Shown here piece by piece: positions 17,138 through 25,786 of a stretch of 64,000 nt of DNA (its first letter is position 1; each line of letters opens with the position of its first letter). A program made the translations under genes and the position numbers. The notes under the pieces were generated by a model. It saw only the letters and a list, made by a program, of their open reading frames with translations. It was not told the origin of the DNA and ran no database searches. Source of the stretch: Lentzea xinjiangensis (lineage in GTDB: Bacteria > Actinomycetota > Actinomycetes > Mycobacteriales > Pseudonocardiaceae); assembly GCF_900110955.1 (NCBI RefSeq), contig NZ_FOFR01000029.1, positions 1 to 64,000 of the forward strand. Direction: 5' to 3'.

Positions 17138-17941
17138 ATGGTGGAGCTGCGTCAGGCATGTCGTGCGGCGGGCGTCGGTGTGGTGGCCGCCAGTGGGCAC
17201 ACGGGTCGCCCGCGCCTGCACCGGGCCGTCCCTGCTCTGTCCGTGCGACTGGTCGTCAGTCTGGGCGCCCCAATCGAGATTCACTACGACGGACACACTC
17301 GGAGTGCTCAGGCGGTTGTGGCCGGATTGATGCGGCCCGGGGTGGCGAGTCCGATGGTGACCCTGCGGTCGCAGCAGCCGATGGTCTACGTCGAGTTGTC
17401 GCCCTCGGCGTTGCAACGGCTCGCCGGGGTGCCGCTGAGCGAGGTCGACGCTGGCGGCGTGGGCGCCGATGCCGTCCTGCCGTGGGTTGGCTCGTTGTGC
17501 GACGAGTTGTCCAACCACCCCGCCGGTCACCGCGAGGCGGTCATGCGTGTCCGTCTCCTTGAGCACCTGAGGCGGGCTGATCGTGTCGTGGTGTCCGAAG
17601 ACGCCCTTCGATCACTGGACCTGATCGAAACCAGCGGCGGGACGACGCCGGTCGAGACCCTGGCTCGACACGCGCACCTGAGCTCTCGCCGGTTGCGATA
17701 CGTGATGCAGGGTTCGCTCGGGATCACTCCCAAGTTCGCGTCCCGTGTCGCACGATTGGGGTCCGCCGTGAGCCGCGCCGTCGCCGGAGCGTACTCGTGG
17801 GCCCAGGTGGCAGCCGAGTCCGGCTACCACGACCAGAGTCACCTCGTGCGTGACTTCCGCGACCTCATGCACACAACACCGACCGCCTGGCTCGCCGAAG
17901 AGGGCCGAAATCTACAAGGCTGGCAGCGCCCTTCCCGATGA
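17138..17941 (+). CDS. AraC-family transcriptional regulator
   Basis: A 267-residue protein. Residues ~30-150 are an effector-like region (VRLVVSLGAPIEIHYDG; MVYVELSPSALQRLAGVPLS). The C-terminal ~90 residues are an AraC DNA-binding domain with two helix-turn-helix units: VETLARHAHLSSRRLRYVMQ and the second, SWAQVAAESGYHDQSHLVRD, followed by FRDLMHTTPTAWL. The GYxDQSHLxRDF pattern is characteristic. ATG 17138 is favoured because homologous-looking sequence begins soon after; the longer upstream frame is low-complexity. Its stop overlaps the start of the VOC gene (ATGA), so the two are co-translated and the regulator probably controls, or responds with, that enzyme or binding protein. Confidence 0.8.
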   Translation: MVELRQACRAAGVGVVAASGHTGRPRLHRAVPALSVRLVVSLGAPIEIHYDGHTRSAQAVVAGLMRPGVASPMVTLRSQQPMVYVELSPSALQRLAGVPLSEVDAGGVGADAVLPWVGSLCDELSNHPAGHREAVMRVRLLEHLRRADRVVVSEDALRSLDLIETSGGTTPVETLARHAHLSSRRLRYVMQGSLGITPKFASRVARLGSAVSRAVAGAYSWAQVAAESGYHDQSHLVRDFRDLMHTTPTAWLAEEGRNLQGWQRPSR

Positions 17942-18339
17942 TCATCGGGGGCATGATTAGTGAACTGCACCCCAAGCTCCTGGTCTCCGACGCCGACGCG
18001 GCGATCGACTTCTACACCCAGGCACTCGGAGCCAAGCTGAACATCCGAATCGCCGACGACCGTGGCGTTGTGAACCACGCCGAACTCACGCTGGGCTCAG
18101 CAGTTCTTTCCCTGGCGCAGAGCATCGCAGCTTGGGGGTGGGACGATCCCGGGTCGTTGGGCGGCTCGCCGGTCCTCATCACGGTCACCGTGGCGGACCC
18201 TGACGTGACAGCGGACCGCATGGCGCAGCACGGGGCTGAGATCGTGATCCCCGTCGAGAACCGCCCCTATGGCAAGCGACAAGGCAGGGTCAAGGACCCG
18301 TTCGGCCACCTCTGGGTCATCAGCGGGGAACCTCGATAA
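17938..18339 (+). CDS. VOC-superfamily (glyoxalase/PhnB-like) protein
   Basis: A 133-residue single VOC protein: PKLLVSDADAAIDFYTQALG opens the first beta-alpha-beta-beta-beta module, HAELTLGSAVLSLAQS carries a possible metal ligand, and the C-terminal module ends KRQGRVKDPFGHLWVISGEP, a typical PhnB/glyoxalase ending. Members bind metals and small molecules as dioxygenases, lyases or sequestering proteins; the substrate is unknown. It overlaps the AraC gene by four bases. A second possible start at 17953 would remove five residues. The VOC fold includes bleomycin-binding resistance proteins, but the sequence gives no sign that this one has that role. Confidence 0.82.
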   Translation: MIIGGMISELHPKLLVSDADAAIDFYTQALGAKLNIRIADDRGVVNHAELTLGSAVLSLAQSIAAWGWDDPGSLGGSPVLITVTVADPDVTADRMAQHGAEIVIPVENRPYGKRQGRVKDPFGHLWVISGEPR

Positions 18340-18347
18340 GTCCCGAG

Positions 18348-18393
18348 GCACCCGGTTACCGGGACGGCGGCAAGGATGCTGTCCCGGGGGTGC
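18348..18393 (+). terminator. possible hairpin terminator after VOC gene
   Basis: GCACCC (18348) with GGGAC further in pairs with GTCCC and GGGTGC (ending 18393) to form an interrupted stem nine bases after the VOC stop codon. Confidence 0.4.
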
Positions 18394-18481
18394 GCGCACG
18401 TGACGATGGTCGTCCAGGGTGGTCATCTGGCTCCTGCCGGCCAGTTCGGCGCGAAGTCGGGCGTTCTCGACAGTTGAGTGA

Positions 18482-18690
18482 TCAGTTCAAAATGAGTTTG
18501 CGCAGGCAGATGATCGAGCGGGGGAGGCTGAGCATGGCTTGGTGGACGTCGGCTCGTCGCTCGGTGCGGACGCGGAGTCGTCGGAAGCCTTCGAGCAGGC
18601 GAAGGTGCGTTCGACTGGCCAGCGGACTGTGCCCAGGCCGGAGCCGTGGTCGCCTCCGGCACCGCGGCGCCGAACAACTTGAAGCTGAAT
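18482..18690 (-). pseudogene. IS5-family transposase C-terminal remnant
   Basis: On the minus strand HGSGLGTVRWPVERTFA, then (after a one-base shift) LLEGFRRLRVRTERRADVHQ and LSLPRSIICLRKLIL correspond to the Glu-containing C-terminus of an IS5 transposase, similar to GTVRWVVERTIAWYHGMKRL in the element at 13290. The rest is missing. It directly precedes the CRISPR array. Confidence 0.7.
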
Positions 18691-18726
18691 CGGCACTAGA
18701 CTCCGCAACTGCGCTGGTCAACAAGT

Positions 18727-19665
18727 GTGCTCCCCGCGCACGCGGGGATGGTCCGGTGCCGCGGACTGCTCCAACCACTCCCCTGGCGTGCTCCCCGCGC
18801 ACGCGGGGATGGTCCTGCTCGTCGTGGATAACGACGTGTCGGAGTTGGTGCTCCCCGCGCACGCGGGGATGGTCCGCGATCAAGAAAGCGCCGGAAGTGG
18901 AAGGGAAAGGTGCTCCCCGCGCACGCGGGCATGGTCCAGCCGCGCCATGCGCGACCACGCCAGTTCGGTGTGCTCCCCGCGCACGCGGGGGTGGTCCCGA
19001 GAAGTCAGGGTTTCCCAGCCCACAACTGAAGTGCTCCCCGCGCACGCGGGGGTGGTCCCGCTTCACCCACAGCTTCGCCGTGACGAGAGCGTGCTCCCCG
19101 CGCACGCGGGGGGTGGTCCGTCAGCAGCCGCAGCAGCGGTACCGACCAGGACGTGCTCCCCGCGCACGCGGGGGTGGTCCCGAGGCGCGGCCGCCGAGCT
19201 CGCGGAACCGCTCGTGCTCCCCGCGCACACGGGGGTGGTCCCACCACGCCGCCCACGCGCCAGGGAACGGCGTGGTGCTCCCCGCGCACGCGGGGGTGGT
19301 CCCTCGTCGCGCGGGAACGTGTCGATCACGCGACCGTGCTCCCCGCGCACGCGGGGGTGGTCCCTGCGCTTACGCGTCTTGTGGTCCTGCAAGAAGGTGC
19401 TCCCCGCGCACGCGGGGGTGGTCCCCCGCTCGGACTGCTGGTCAGCCGCATCCGCAAGTGCTCCCCGCGCACGCGGGGGTGGTCCCCGGATCTGCCCGAT
19501 GATGAAGCTGACCACCGGGTGCTCCCCGCGCACGCGGGGGTGGTCCCTGACCGAGGACGTCACGGCGTTCGTGCCTGTCGTGCTCCCCGCGCACGCGGGG
19601 GTCCCGCGACCGCGTACACCTCGCTGCCGGTGCGGCTGTGCTCGCCGCGCACGCGGAGAGGGACT
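18727..19665 (+). CRISPR. type I-E-like CRISPR array, 16 repeats, no cas genes in window
   Basis: Sixteen copies of a ~28-29-base repeat start at 18727, 18788, 18848, 18910, 18970, 19031, 19091, 19153, 19214, 19275, 19336, 19397, 19458, 19519, 19580 and 19638, a period of 60-62. The repeat begins GTGCTCCCCGCGCACGCGG and ends GGTGGTCCC, the actinobacterial I-E type with an internal CCCCGCG/CGCGGGG stem. Copies 1-3 have GGGATGG and copy 4 GGCATGG where later copies have GGGGTGG. Copy 15 lacks three bases and copy 16 is degenerate and cut after CGCGG, so the right side is the trailer-distal, decaying end. No cas1, cas2 or Cascade genes lie in the window. The orientation of transcription is inferred only from the repeat decay. 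Confidence 0.95.
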
Positions 19666-19675
19666 GTAAAACACA

Positions 19676-21314
19676 CGTTTGGCTCTGGCTCGTAGTCGGT
19701 GGTGACGGCCAGTAGGTGTTCGCGATCATGATCTTGTGATGGCTGTCGATTCCCTTGTGGAGACGGTGTTCTCTGGTCTGTCGGCGTTGGTTATCGAGGA
19801 CGTGACGGAGAGCGGCGGCATAGTGATGATCACGGCCCGCACTCGGGATGGTGCCGTACCGTGTCCGGTCTGCGGGACTGCGACGGCGAAGGTGCACGGG
19901 TATCACCAGCGGACGGTGAAGGATGTGCCGGTCGACGGCCGCGAGGTCGTCGTCCTGCTGCGTATACGGCGGCTGGCCTGCCCGGCTCTGAACTGCCCGC
20001 GGCAGACGTTCCGGGAACAGATTCCGGGCCTGCTGGAACGCCACCAGCGTCGCACGGTGCGGCTGGTCCGGCAGATATCCCATGTGGCGCGAGAGTTATG
20101 TGGCCGGGCGGCGGCACGCCTGGCCGGCCTGCTCGCTGTGCCCATGTCCCGCAGCACTGCGGTGCGCCGTTTGCGGCGCTTGCCGCTGCCCCGGTTGATT
20201 ACTCCGCGGGTGATCGGCGTGGACGACTTCGCCCTGCGCCGCCGTCAGCGCTACGCCACGATCATCATCGATGCCGAGACCGGCCGGCGGGTCGCCGTCC
20301 TGCCTGGCCGCGACGCGGCGGCCCTGGAGTCGTGGCTGCGTGAGCACCCCGGTGTCGAGGTCGTGTGCCGGGACGGCTCGGCCACCTACGCCGAAGCCGT
20401 CCGCCGGGCACTGCCCGACGCGGTGCAGGTCAGTGACCGATGGCACCTGTGGCGCAACCTCTGCGACAAGGTCCTGCTCGAGGTCCGCGCGCACGCCGGA
20501 TGCTGGGCCACCGTCAACCCGCCCCGCCCCGGCGGCGTCCACGAGCAGACCATCCGCGAACGCTGGCACAAGATCCACGATCTACTCGGCCACGGGGTCG
20601 GACTGCTCGACTGCGCCCGCCGCCTCGGCGTTGCCCTGAATACGGTCAAACGCTACGCACGCATGCCCGAGCCCCAGGCCATGCGCATCACCCCGACCTA
20701 CCGCCCGACCCTGGTCGACCCCTACCGGGATCATCTACGTGCCCGCCGCGCGGCCGATCCCGCGGTCCCTGTCACCCGGCTGCTCGCGGAGATCCGCGAA
20801 CTGGGCTACACCGGCAGCGCCAACCTGCTGGTCCGCTACCTCAACCACGGCCGAGCCGACGGCGATCGCCCCGTCACGACCGCCCGTCACGCCAACCGCC
20901 TCCTGCTCACCAAACCTGAGAACCTGCCCCCGAACGACACCGCCCTGCTGGACAAGATCGCCGCTGCCTGTCCCGAGATGACCGCACTCGCCAGTCTGAT
21001 ACGCGGCTTCGCCGCGCTGATGACACCGGCCGCGGGCAACGACGTGAAACTCACCGAGTGGATCGTGCAGGCTCGCGCCGCTGACCTGCCGCATCTGCAC
21101 AGTCTCACCAATGGCCTCGAGATCGACCGGTCCGCTGTGGACAGTGCCGTCACCTTGCCCTACCACAACGACCGCACCGAAGGCGTCAACACCCGCACCA
21201 AGACGATCATGAGACAGATGCACGGACGCGCCGGATTCGACCTTCTCCGCCACCGCATCCTTCTGCCCTGACCGCCACTCCATGTCACCACCGACTACGA
21301 GCCAGAGCCAAACG
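19676..21314 (+). mobile_element. ISL3-family element adjoining the CRISPR array
   Basis: Inverted ends CGTTTGGCTCTGGCTCGTAG (left, 19676) and the same sequence outside-in on the right (ending 21314), continuing to GTCGGTGGTGAC, enclose one transposase gene. No clear eight-base target duplication is visible: the left flank is AACACACG-like and the right is AACGGTGT. Either the first CGTTT belongs to the target or the flanks were rearranged. Confidence 0.8.
19736..21271 (+). CDS. ISL3-family transposase
   Basis: A 511-residue DDE transposase of normal length for ISL3. The N-terminal zinc-binding helix-turn-helix region has CPVCGTATAKVHGYHQRTVK and the Cys-rich RLACPALNCPRQTF (residues ~40-95). 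The catalytic domain follows with GVDDFALRRRQRYATIIIDA (first Asp), VEVVCRDGSATYAEAVRRAL (second Asp) and, near the end, YHNDRTEGVNTRTKTIMRQM (Glu) before GRAGFDLLRHRILL. All catalytic residues are intact, and with matching ends the element is probably active. GTG 19736 and ATG 19739 are both possible starts. Confidence 0.9.
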   Translation: MMAVDSLVETVFSGLSALVIEDVTESGGIVMITARTRDGAVPCPVCGTATAKVHGYHQRTVKDVPVDGREVVVLLRIRRLACPALNCPRQTFREQIPGLLERHQRRTVRLVRQISHVARELCGRAAARLAGLLAVPMSRSTAVRRLRRLPLPRLITPRVIGVDDFALRRRQRYATIIIDAETGRRVAVLPGRDAAALESWLREHPGVEVVCRDGSATYAEAVRRALPDAVQVSDRWHLWRNLCDKVLLEVRAHAGCWATVNPPRPGGVHEQTIRERWHKIHDLLGHGVGLLDCARRLGVALNTVKRYARMPEPQAMRITPTYRPTLVDPYRDHLRARRAADPAVPVTRLLAEIRELGYTGSANLLVRYLNHGRADGDRPVTTARHANRLLLTKPENLPPNDTALLDKIAAACPEMTALASLIRGFAALMTPAAGNDVKLTEWIVQARAADLPHLHSLTNGLEIDRSAVDSAVTLPYHNDRTEGVNTRTKTIMRQMHGRAGFDLLRHRILLP

Positions 21315-22600
21315 AACGGTGTAACTCGGGTTGAAGGAAACTACTTGCGTCCGGCGGCCAGGCGGCCGTCGAAGGCGATCTCGAAGGCGTTCAACGCGGG
21401 TTTCCAACGCAGGGTCCAGCGTTTGCGGCCGGCGCCGGTCGGGTCCAGGCTCATGATGGCCATGTAGACGCATTTGAGCGCGGCCTGCTCGTTGGGGAAG
21501 TGCCCGCGGGCTTTGACGGCGCGGCGGATGCGGGCCTTGACGCTCTCGATCGCGTTGGTCGAGCAGATCACCCGCCGGATCTCCGGGTCGAACGCCAGGA
21601 ACGGCACGAACTCCGCCCAGGCGTTGTCCCACAGGCGAACGATCGCCGGATAGCGGGCGCCCCAGGCCTCGGTGAACTCGGCGAACCGCTCCTTCGCGGC
21701 GGCCTCGGTCGGCGCGGTGTAGACGGGCTTGAGCGCCTTGGCGATCGCGTCCCAATGCTGACGGCCCGCGTAGCGGAAGCTGTTGCGCAGCAGGTGAACC
21801 ACGCAGGTCTGGGTGATCGTCTGCGACCAGACGGTGGTGATCGCGTCGGGCAGGCCGGTCAGCCCGTCGCAGACCACCATGAGCACGTCGGCCACGCCCC
21901 GGTTCTTGAGCTCGGTGAGCACGTGCAGCCAGTATTTGGCGCCCTCGCCGCCGTCGCCGGCCCACAACCCGAGGATGTCGCGCCGTCCTTCGCAGGTGAC
22001 GGCGAGCGCGACGTAGATCGGCCGGTTGGCCACCTGCCCGTCCCGGATCTTGACGTGGATAGCGTCGATGAAGATCACCGGGTACACCGCGTCGAGAGGC
22101 CGGTTCTGCCATTCGATCATGCCCTCGATCACCTTGTCAGTGATCGTGGAGATGGTCTGCCGTGACACCTCGGCGCCATAGACCTCCGCCAGATGCGCGG
22201 AGATCTCTCCAGTGGTCAAACCCTTGGCGGCCAACGAGATCACCATCTCGTCCACGCCACCCAGACGCCTCTGCCGCTTCGCGACGATCTTCGGCTCGAA
22301 GCTCGCGTCCCGATCCCGCGGCACGTCGATCTCGACCGGCCCGACATCGGTGAGCACCGTCTTCGAACGGGTGCCGTTACGCGAGTTACCGGTCCCACGC
22401 CCGGCCGGATCGTGCTTGTCATAGCCGAGGTGATCAGTGATCTCGCCCTCGAGCGCTCGTTTTACAGTCCCGGTCGTGGACGGATCAAGCTTCGGGATGG
22501 TCGGCTCGGCTCTGTCGTGCTCGTCCGTGGCTGACACCGCCGCACCCCTCGCCAGATCACTGCATTCGTCTGATGAGCAGGAAATACGCGACACCGGCGG
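21315..22600 (-). mobile_element. IS256/mutator-family element, ends disturbed
   Basis: The transposase gene is followed by the typical end sequence reading CCGAGTTACACCGTTCGTTT (minus strand), which runs into the ISL3 terminal repeat instead of the usual ACAGTC-type tip. A GGGACTGTAAAAC stretch that looks like such a tip lies on the far side of the ISL3 element at 19660. The right-hand end near 22560-22600 could not be defined. Confidence 0.6.
21341..22537 (-). CDS. IS256-family (mutator-type) transposase
   Basis: A 398-residue DDE transposase starting VSATDEHDRAEPTIPKLDPS at a GTG preceded by GAGGGG. Family landmarks are HLGYDKHDPAGRGTGNSRNG, IDVPRDRDASFEPKIVAKRQ, the first catalytic Asp in VYPVIFIDAIHVKIRDG, the second in VLMVVCDGLTGLPDAI, the C/D-H signature HLLRNSFRYAGRQHW, and the Glu in RRVICSTNAIESVKARIRRA. 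The first ~20 residues differ from the usual N-terminus, so the 5' end may have been replaced, but the catalytic core is complete. A related fragment lies at 9070-9275. Confidence 0.88.
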   Translation of the reverse strand: MSATDEHDRAEPTIPKLDPSTTGTVKRALEGEITDHLGYDKHDPAGRGTGNSRNGTRSKTVLTDVGPVEIDVPRDRDASFEPKIVAKRQRRLGGVDEMVISLAAKGLTTGEISAHLAEVYGAEVSRQTISTITDKVIEGMIEWQNRPLDAVYPVIFIDAIHVKIRDGQVANRPIYVALAVTCEGRRDILGLWAGDGGEGAKYWLHVLTELKNRGVADVLMVVCDGLTGLPDAITTVWSQTITQTCVVHLLRNSFRYAGRQHWDAIAKALKPVYTAPTEAAAKERFAEFTEAWGARYPAIVRLWDNAWAEFVPFLAFDPEIRRVICSTNAIESVKARIRRAVKARGHFPNEQAALKCVYMAIMSLDPTGAGRKRWTLRWKPALNAFEIAFDGRLAAGRK

Positions 22601-23332
22601 TCAGTACGGGTCGTATGGGTCGTCGTGGCCGAACACGCGCGCCACCGGGCGCAGCCGCAGTCGCAGCAGCACCTTGATGAACACGTTTCGCAGAAACCAC
22701 GGTATCTCCGCCAGCACCCGGACCCGCTCCGCCGGATGCGGGACCGTCGCGCGGAACCGCGCCAGTGAGCCCGTGCGGTCCTGATAGGTGTACCGCGAGC
22801 CGAACAGGATCTTCGCCAGGATGCCGCTTGTGACGCCGATCGACGAGTACGAGTCGTGCACCAAGATCTCGCCGCCGGGCGTCAGGTGTGCCGACCAGCG
22901 CAGGTCGTCGGTGAACGTCCAATAGTCGTGCTTGCCGTCGATGTAGAGCAGATCAATCGGCCGGTGCCAGTCCGGCCTCAGCTCGGTGCTGTAGCCGGGG
23001 ATCAGCTCGACAACGCCTTTGAGGCCCGCGGCCGCGATGTTCTGCTCGAACCTCTTGCGGGTGGGCTTGCCGCCGAACAGCCGGCCTTCGACGAACGGGT
23101 CGATCGCCACGACCGTCGCGCCGACCCTGCGCGCCGCTGTGCCGAGCACTGTCGTCGACCGGCCCTGATGGCTGCCGATCTCGAGGATCCGGTTGCCCGC
23201 GGGCAACCGGAGGGCTGCTTCCCACAGGACGCGTGCCTGCGCCTCGGTCAACCAGCCGGGTATCACCTGCGCGAGCCGCCAGGCTCCGGCGAAGTCGCGG
23301 GCCTCTGTCGGGTCGAGTGGAGTTTGGGACAT
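22601..23332 (-). CDS. class I SAM-dependent methyltransferase (Methyltransf_24-like)
   Basis: A 243-residue protein starting MSQTPLDPTEARDFAGAWRL. The SAM-binding loop is NRILEIGSHQGRSTTVLG (residues ~45-62), followed by GATVVAIDPFVEGRLFGGKP. The acidic LLYIDGKHDYWTFTDDLRWS and GGEILVHDSYSSIGVTSGIL are characteristic of the Methyltransf_24 group that often modifies glycans or secondary metabolites; the substrate is unknown. The C-terminal ~60 residues are basic and hydrophobic (WFLRNVFIKVLLRLRLRPVA), which could bring it to the membrane. The start is set by AGGTG a few bases upstream. It lies next to an IS256 element on one side and diverges from the EEP-family gene on the other. Confidence 0.8.
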   Translation of the reverse strand: MSQTPLDPTEARDFAGAWRLAQVIPGWLTEAQARVLWEAALRLPAGNRILEIGSHQGRSTTVLGTAARRVGATVVAIDPFVEGRLFGGKPTRKRFEQNIAAAGLKGVVELIPGYSTELRPDWHRPIDLLYIDGKHDYWTFTDDLRWSAHLTPGGEILVHDSYSSIGVTSGILAKILFGSRYTYQDRTGSLARFRATVPHPAERVRVLAEIPWFLRNVFIKVLLRLRLRPVARVFGHDDPYDPY

Positions 23333-23466
23333 GCTCACCTGCCACGGGGTCGGGGGCGTCGGGACCGCATAATCACCACAGCGATCCACTTGCCGCTTCG
23401 ACACGAGCTGCACACCCGGCGTCCGAGAGGCGGAACTCGTGCTGTGCCGTCGTCGTTGGCGGGGAT

Positions 23467-24402
23467 GTGACATCCCGCGTGTTCCTGGTCGCACTGGCCG
23501 CCGCCCTGCACGGCGATCGCCTTCGCCTCGATCACCGCTACCCGATGACGATGATCGCCGCGGCCCGCCCGCACCTCACCGTCGCCACCGCGGCGGCCGC
23601 CGTGGCGCTGGCACCGGTCAGGCGGGCGCGGCCCACCGCGACGCTGCTCGGTCTCATCGCGGGCGCCGCCGTCCCAGGTCTGCTCCGCCGCGCCCGCCGC
23701 CGCCCGATGGCCGCCGCGAGCGTCGACGACCTGACAATCCTCGCGTCGAACGTGCTGCACGGACGAGCTGACACCAGTGCTCTCGCCACGCTGATCGAAC
23801 GCGCCCGTCCTGACTTCGTCGCGCTCTCCGAGGCCGGCTGGGACTTCCGCGACAAGCTCATGCCGCTGATCGACGGAATGGGTTACCGCGCCTGGGTGTC
23901 GATCCAGCCGGGTGAGGTCGACGGCGCCGGCGTCGTGTTGCTCGCCGGGCCGCGGGCGGGCGACATCGACGTGAAGTCCGGCCCGGAGCTGTACTTCCGC
24001 CACCTGCGCGCCACCGGTGGTGTCCTCGGGCGGCGCAGCCTCATCGCCGCGCACACCGCTCCCCCGGACACCGTCGCCGGAGTGCGCCTTTGGCGCTCGG
24101 ACGTCGGTCATCTGGCCCGCTGGGCGCACGGGCCTGTCGCCCCGATCATCGCGGGCGACTTCAACGCCACCGCCGACCACGCCTGCCTGCAGGAGCTCGT
24201 AGGCCCCTGCCGCAGCGCCGCCGACGGGACGGGCCAGGGCCTGGTGGCCACGTTCCCCGCGAGCCTGCCCCGCTGGGCCGGCATCCACATCGACCACGTG
24301 TTCGTACCGGCCGCCACGGCGGTCACGCGCTACGAGATCGTCGACGTCGCGGGCAGCGACCACCGGGCGATCCTCACCAAGATCCGCCTGCCCGCCGCCT
24401 GA
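23467..24402 (+). CDS. endonuclease/exonuclease/phosphatase (EEP)-family protein, membrane-anchored
   Basis: A 311-residue protein. The N-terminal ~75 residues include hydrophobic stretches (LTVATAAAAVALAPV; ATLLGLIAGAAVPGLL) that probably anchor it with the catalytic domain outside. The EEP domain then runs from LTILASNVLHGRADTSALAT (metal-binding Asn), VALSEAG (catalytic Glu), GVVLLAG, LIAAHTAPP, IIAGDFNATADH (the GDFN motif) to IDHVFVP and VDVAGSDHRAILTKIRL (SDH catalytic His). Family members hydrolyse phosphodiester or phosphomonoester bonds in nucleic acids, lipids or inositol phosphates; the substrate is unknown. GTG 23467 is chosen with GCGGGGA upstream. It converges on the crotonyl-CoA carboxylase/reductase gene, with 28 bases between stops. 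Confidence 0.82.
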   Translation: MTSRVFLVALAAALHGDRLRLDHRYPMTMIAAARPHLTVATAAAAVALAPVRRARPTATLLGLIAGAAVPGLLRRARRRPMAAASVDDLTILASNVLHGRADTSALATLIERARPDFVALSEAGWDFRDKLMPLIDGMGYRAWVSIQPGEVDGAGVVLLAGPRAGDIDVKSGPELYFRHLRATGGVLGRRSLIAAHTAPPDTVAGVRLWRSDVGHLARWAHGPVAPIIAGDFNATADHACLQELVGPCRSAADGTGQGLVATFPASLPRWAGIHIDHVFVPAATAVTRYEIVDVAGSDHRAILTKIRLPAA

Positions 24403-24430
24403 GCAGTGCCGAGGGCTCTTGCGGTGTGTT

Positions 24431-25786
24431 TCACGTCGTCGCACCTTCCGCGGTCGCCAGGGACATCAGCGGACTGATCCGGTTCTCGCCGATCCGGGCG
24501 CGCAGGGCCGGGTCGGTGACGCCGAGCCCACGCTCGGGAGCGAGGCACAGCACGGCGACCTTCCCGAGATGACCGTTGGTCTGCACGAGCCTGGCCGCCT
24601 CGCCGACCTCGGCCAGCGGGTACACGGCGGACATGGTCGGGGCCACCGCGCCGCTCGCGATGAGCCGGTTGGTCTCGACCTGCTCCTGGAGGTTCATCGC
24701 GTGGCTGCCGATGACCTTCTTCAGCCTCATCCACAGGTACCGGTTGTCGAACGTGTGCTGGTAACCGGTGCTGGACCCGCACGTGACGACCGTGCCGCCG
24801 CGCCGCACCACGAACACCGAGACACCGAACGTCGCCCGTCCCACGTGTTCGAAGACGATGTCGGGATCCCGGCCGATCTGACGGCGGATCTCGGCGCCGA
24901 GCCGCTTGCCGACCTCGATCACCTTGGCCGGATCGTCGCCCGTGGTGTCGTCCAAGCCGATCTCGCGGCGGTCGACCACGACGTCGCACCCCAGCCTGCG
25001 CAGGGCCTCGGCCTTGCCGGAGGAGCCGACGACGCCGATCGGGATCCCCCCGCCGTTCTTCACGAACTGGACCGCGTACGCGCCCAGACCACCGGCGGCG
25101 CCCCAGATCAGCACGACGTCGCCCTGCTTCATCCTGGCCCCGTGGTCACCGACGAGCATCCGGTAGGCGGTGCCGGCGCACAGCGGGCTGGCCGCGGCCT
25201 CCTCCCACGTCAGGTGCGCGGGTTTCGGCACCAGCTGGCTGGCCCGCACCAGCGCGTACTCCGCCAGCCCGCCGAAGTTCGTCTCGAAACCCCACGCGCG
25301 CATCTCGGCGCCGAGCATGCCGTCGTCGTGCGAGCCCGCCTCCTGGTCGTCGACGTAGGCGGGGTTGACCACCACGTGGTCACCCGCTCGCCAGCGCCGC
25401 ACCCCGGAGCCCACGCGGACGACCACGCCCGCGGCGTCGGAGCCCACCACGTGGCGGGGGAGGTCGTGCCGCCGCTCCCAGTGTCCCTGGGCCGCGAACT
25501 GCCGCAGGAAGCGGAACGTGGGGATTGGCTCGAACATCGCCGACCACACGGTGTTGTAGTTGATCGAGCTGGCCATCACCGCCACGACCACCTCGTCCGG
25601 CGCCAGTTCCGGCATGGGGACGACGCCCACGTGCAACGACTTGCGCACGTCCTTGTCCGCCACTCCGCGGAACATCGCGACGTCTTCCGCGCGCAGGTGC
25701 GCGGCGACGTACTCCCGCGGCAACGGGGAACGCTCGATCTCCTCCTCCCCCGCGCCGGCGAGCACCGCCTCAGACAGCACGTTCAT
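24431..25786 (-). CDS. ccr: crotonyl-CoA carboxylase/reductase
   Basis: A 451-residue medium-chain dehydrogenase/reductase of the CCR subgroup. Typical segments are MFRGVADKDVRKSLHVGVVP, VAVMASSINYNTVWSAMFEP, HVVGSDAAGVVVRVGSGVRR, VVNPAYVDDQEAGSHDDGML, the NADPH-binding VLIWGAAGGLGAYAVQFVKN, and DIVFEHVGRATFGVSVFVVR. In the family these residues position NADPH and CO2. The enzyme reductively carboxylates crotonyl-CoA to (2S)-ethylmalonyl-CoA, either for the ethylmalonyl-CoA pathway or to feed a polyketide synthase. ATG 25786 has GGAGAGG close upstream. It is the last minus-strand gene before the strand change and lies 76 bases after the resistance-type gene. The bleomycin pathway has no obvious need for ethylmalonyl-CoA, so it may mark the cluster border. 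Confidence 0.88.
   Translation of the reverse strand: MNVLSEAVLAGAGEEEIERSPLPREYVAAHLRAEDVAMFRGVADKDVRKSLHVGVVPMPELAPDEVVVAVMASSINYNTVWSAMFEPIPTFRFLRQFAAQGHWERRHDLPRHVVGSDAAGVVVRVGSGVRRWRAGDHVVVNPAYVDDQEAGSHDDGMLGAEMRAWGFETNFGGLAEYALVRASQLVPKPAHLTWEEAAASPLCAGTAYRMLVGDHGARMKQGDVVLIWGAAGGLGAYAVQFVKNGGGIPIGVVGSSGKAEALRRLGCDVVVDRREIGLDDTTGDDPAKVIEVGKRLGAEIRRQIGRDPDIVFEHVGRATFGVSVFVVRRGGTVVTCGSSTGYQHTFDNRYLWMRLKKVIGSHAMNLQEQVETNRLIASGAVAPTMSAVYPLAEVGEAARLVQTNGHLGKVAVLCLAPERGLGVTDPALRARIGENRISPLMSLATAEGATT

Noticed and set aside
17938-18339. VOC gene as a bleomycin-binding resistance protein
   Set aside because: It is PhnB/glyoxalase-like, coupled to an AraC gene and separated from the cluster by mobile elements; nothing specific supports bleomycin binding.
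18390-19695. Open frames encoding repeats such as SPRTRGWS or PAHAGVV
   Set aside because: They are translations of the CRISPR array and not proteins.
22557-22922. Short minus-strand frame ending in a hydrophobic tail (VAYFLLIRRMQ) overlapping the SAM methyltransferase
   Set aside because: It is in a different frame inside the methyltransferase gene, which has clear SAM-binding motifs.
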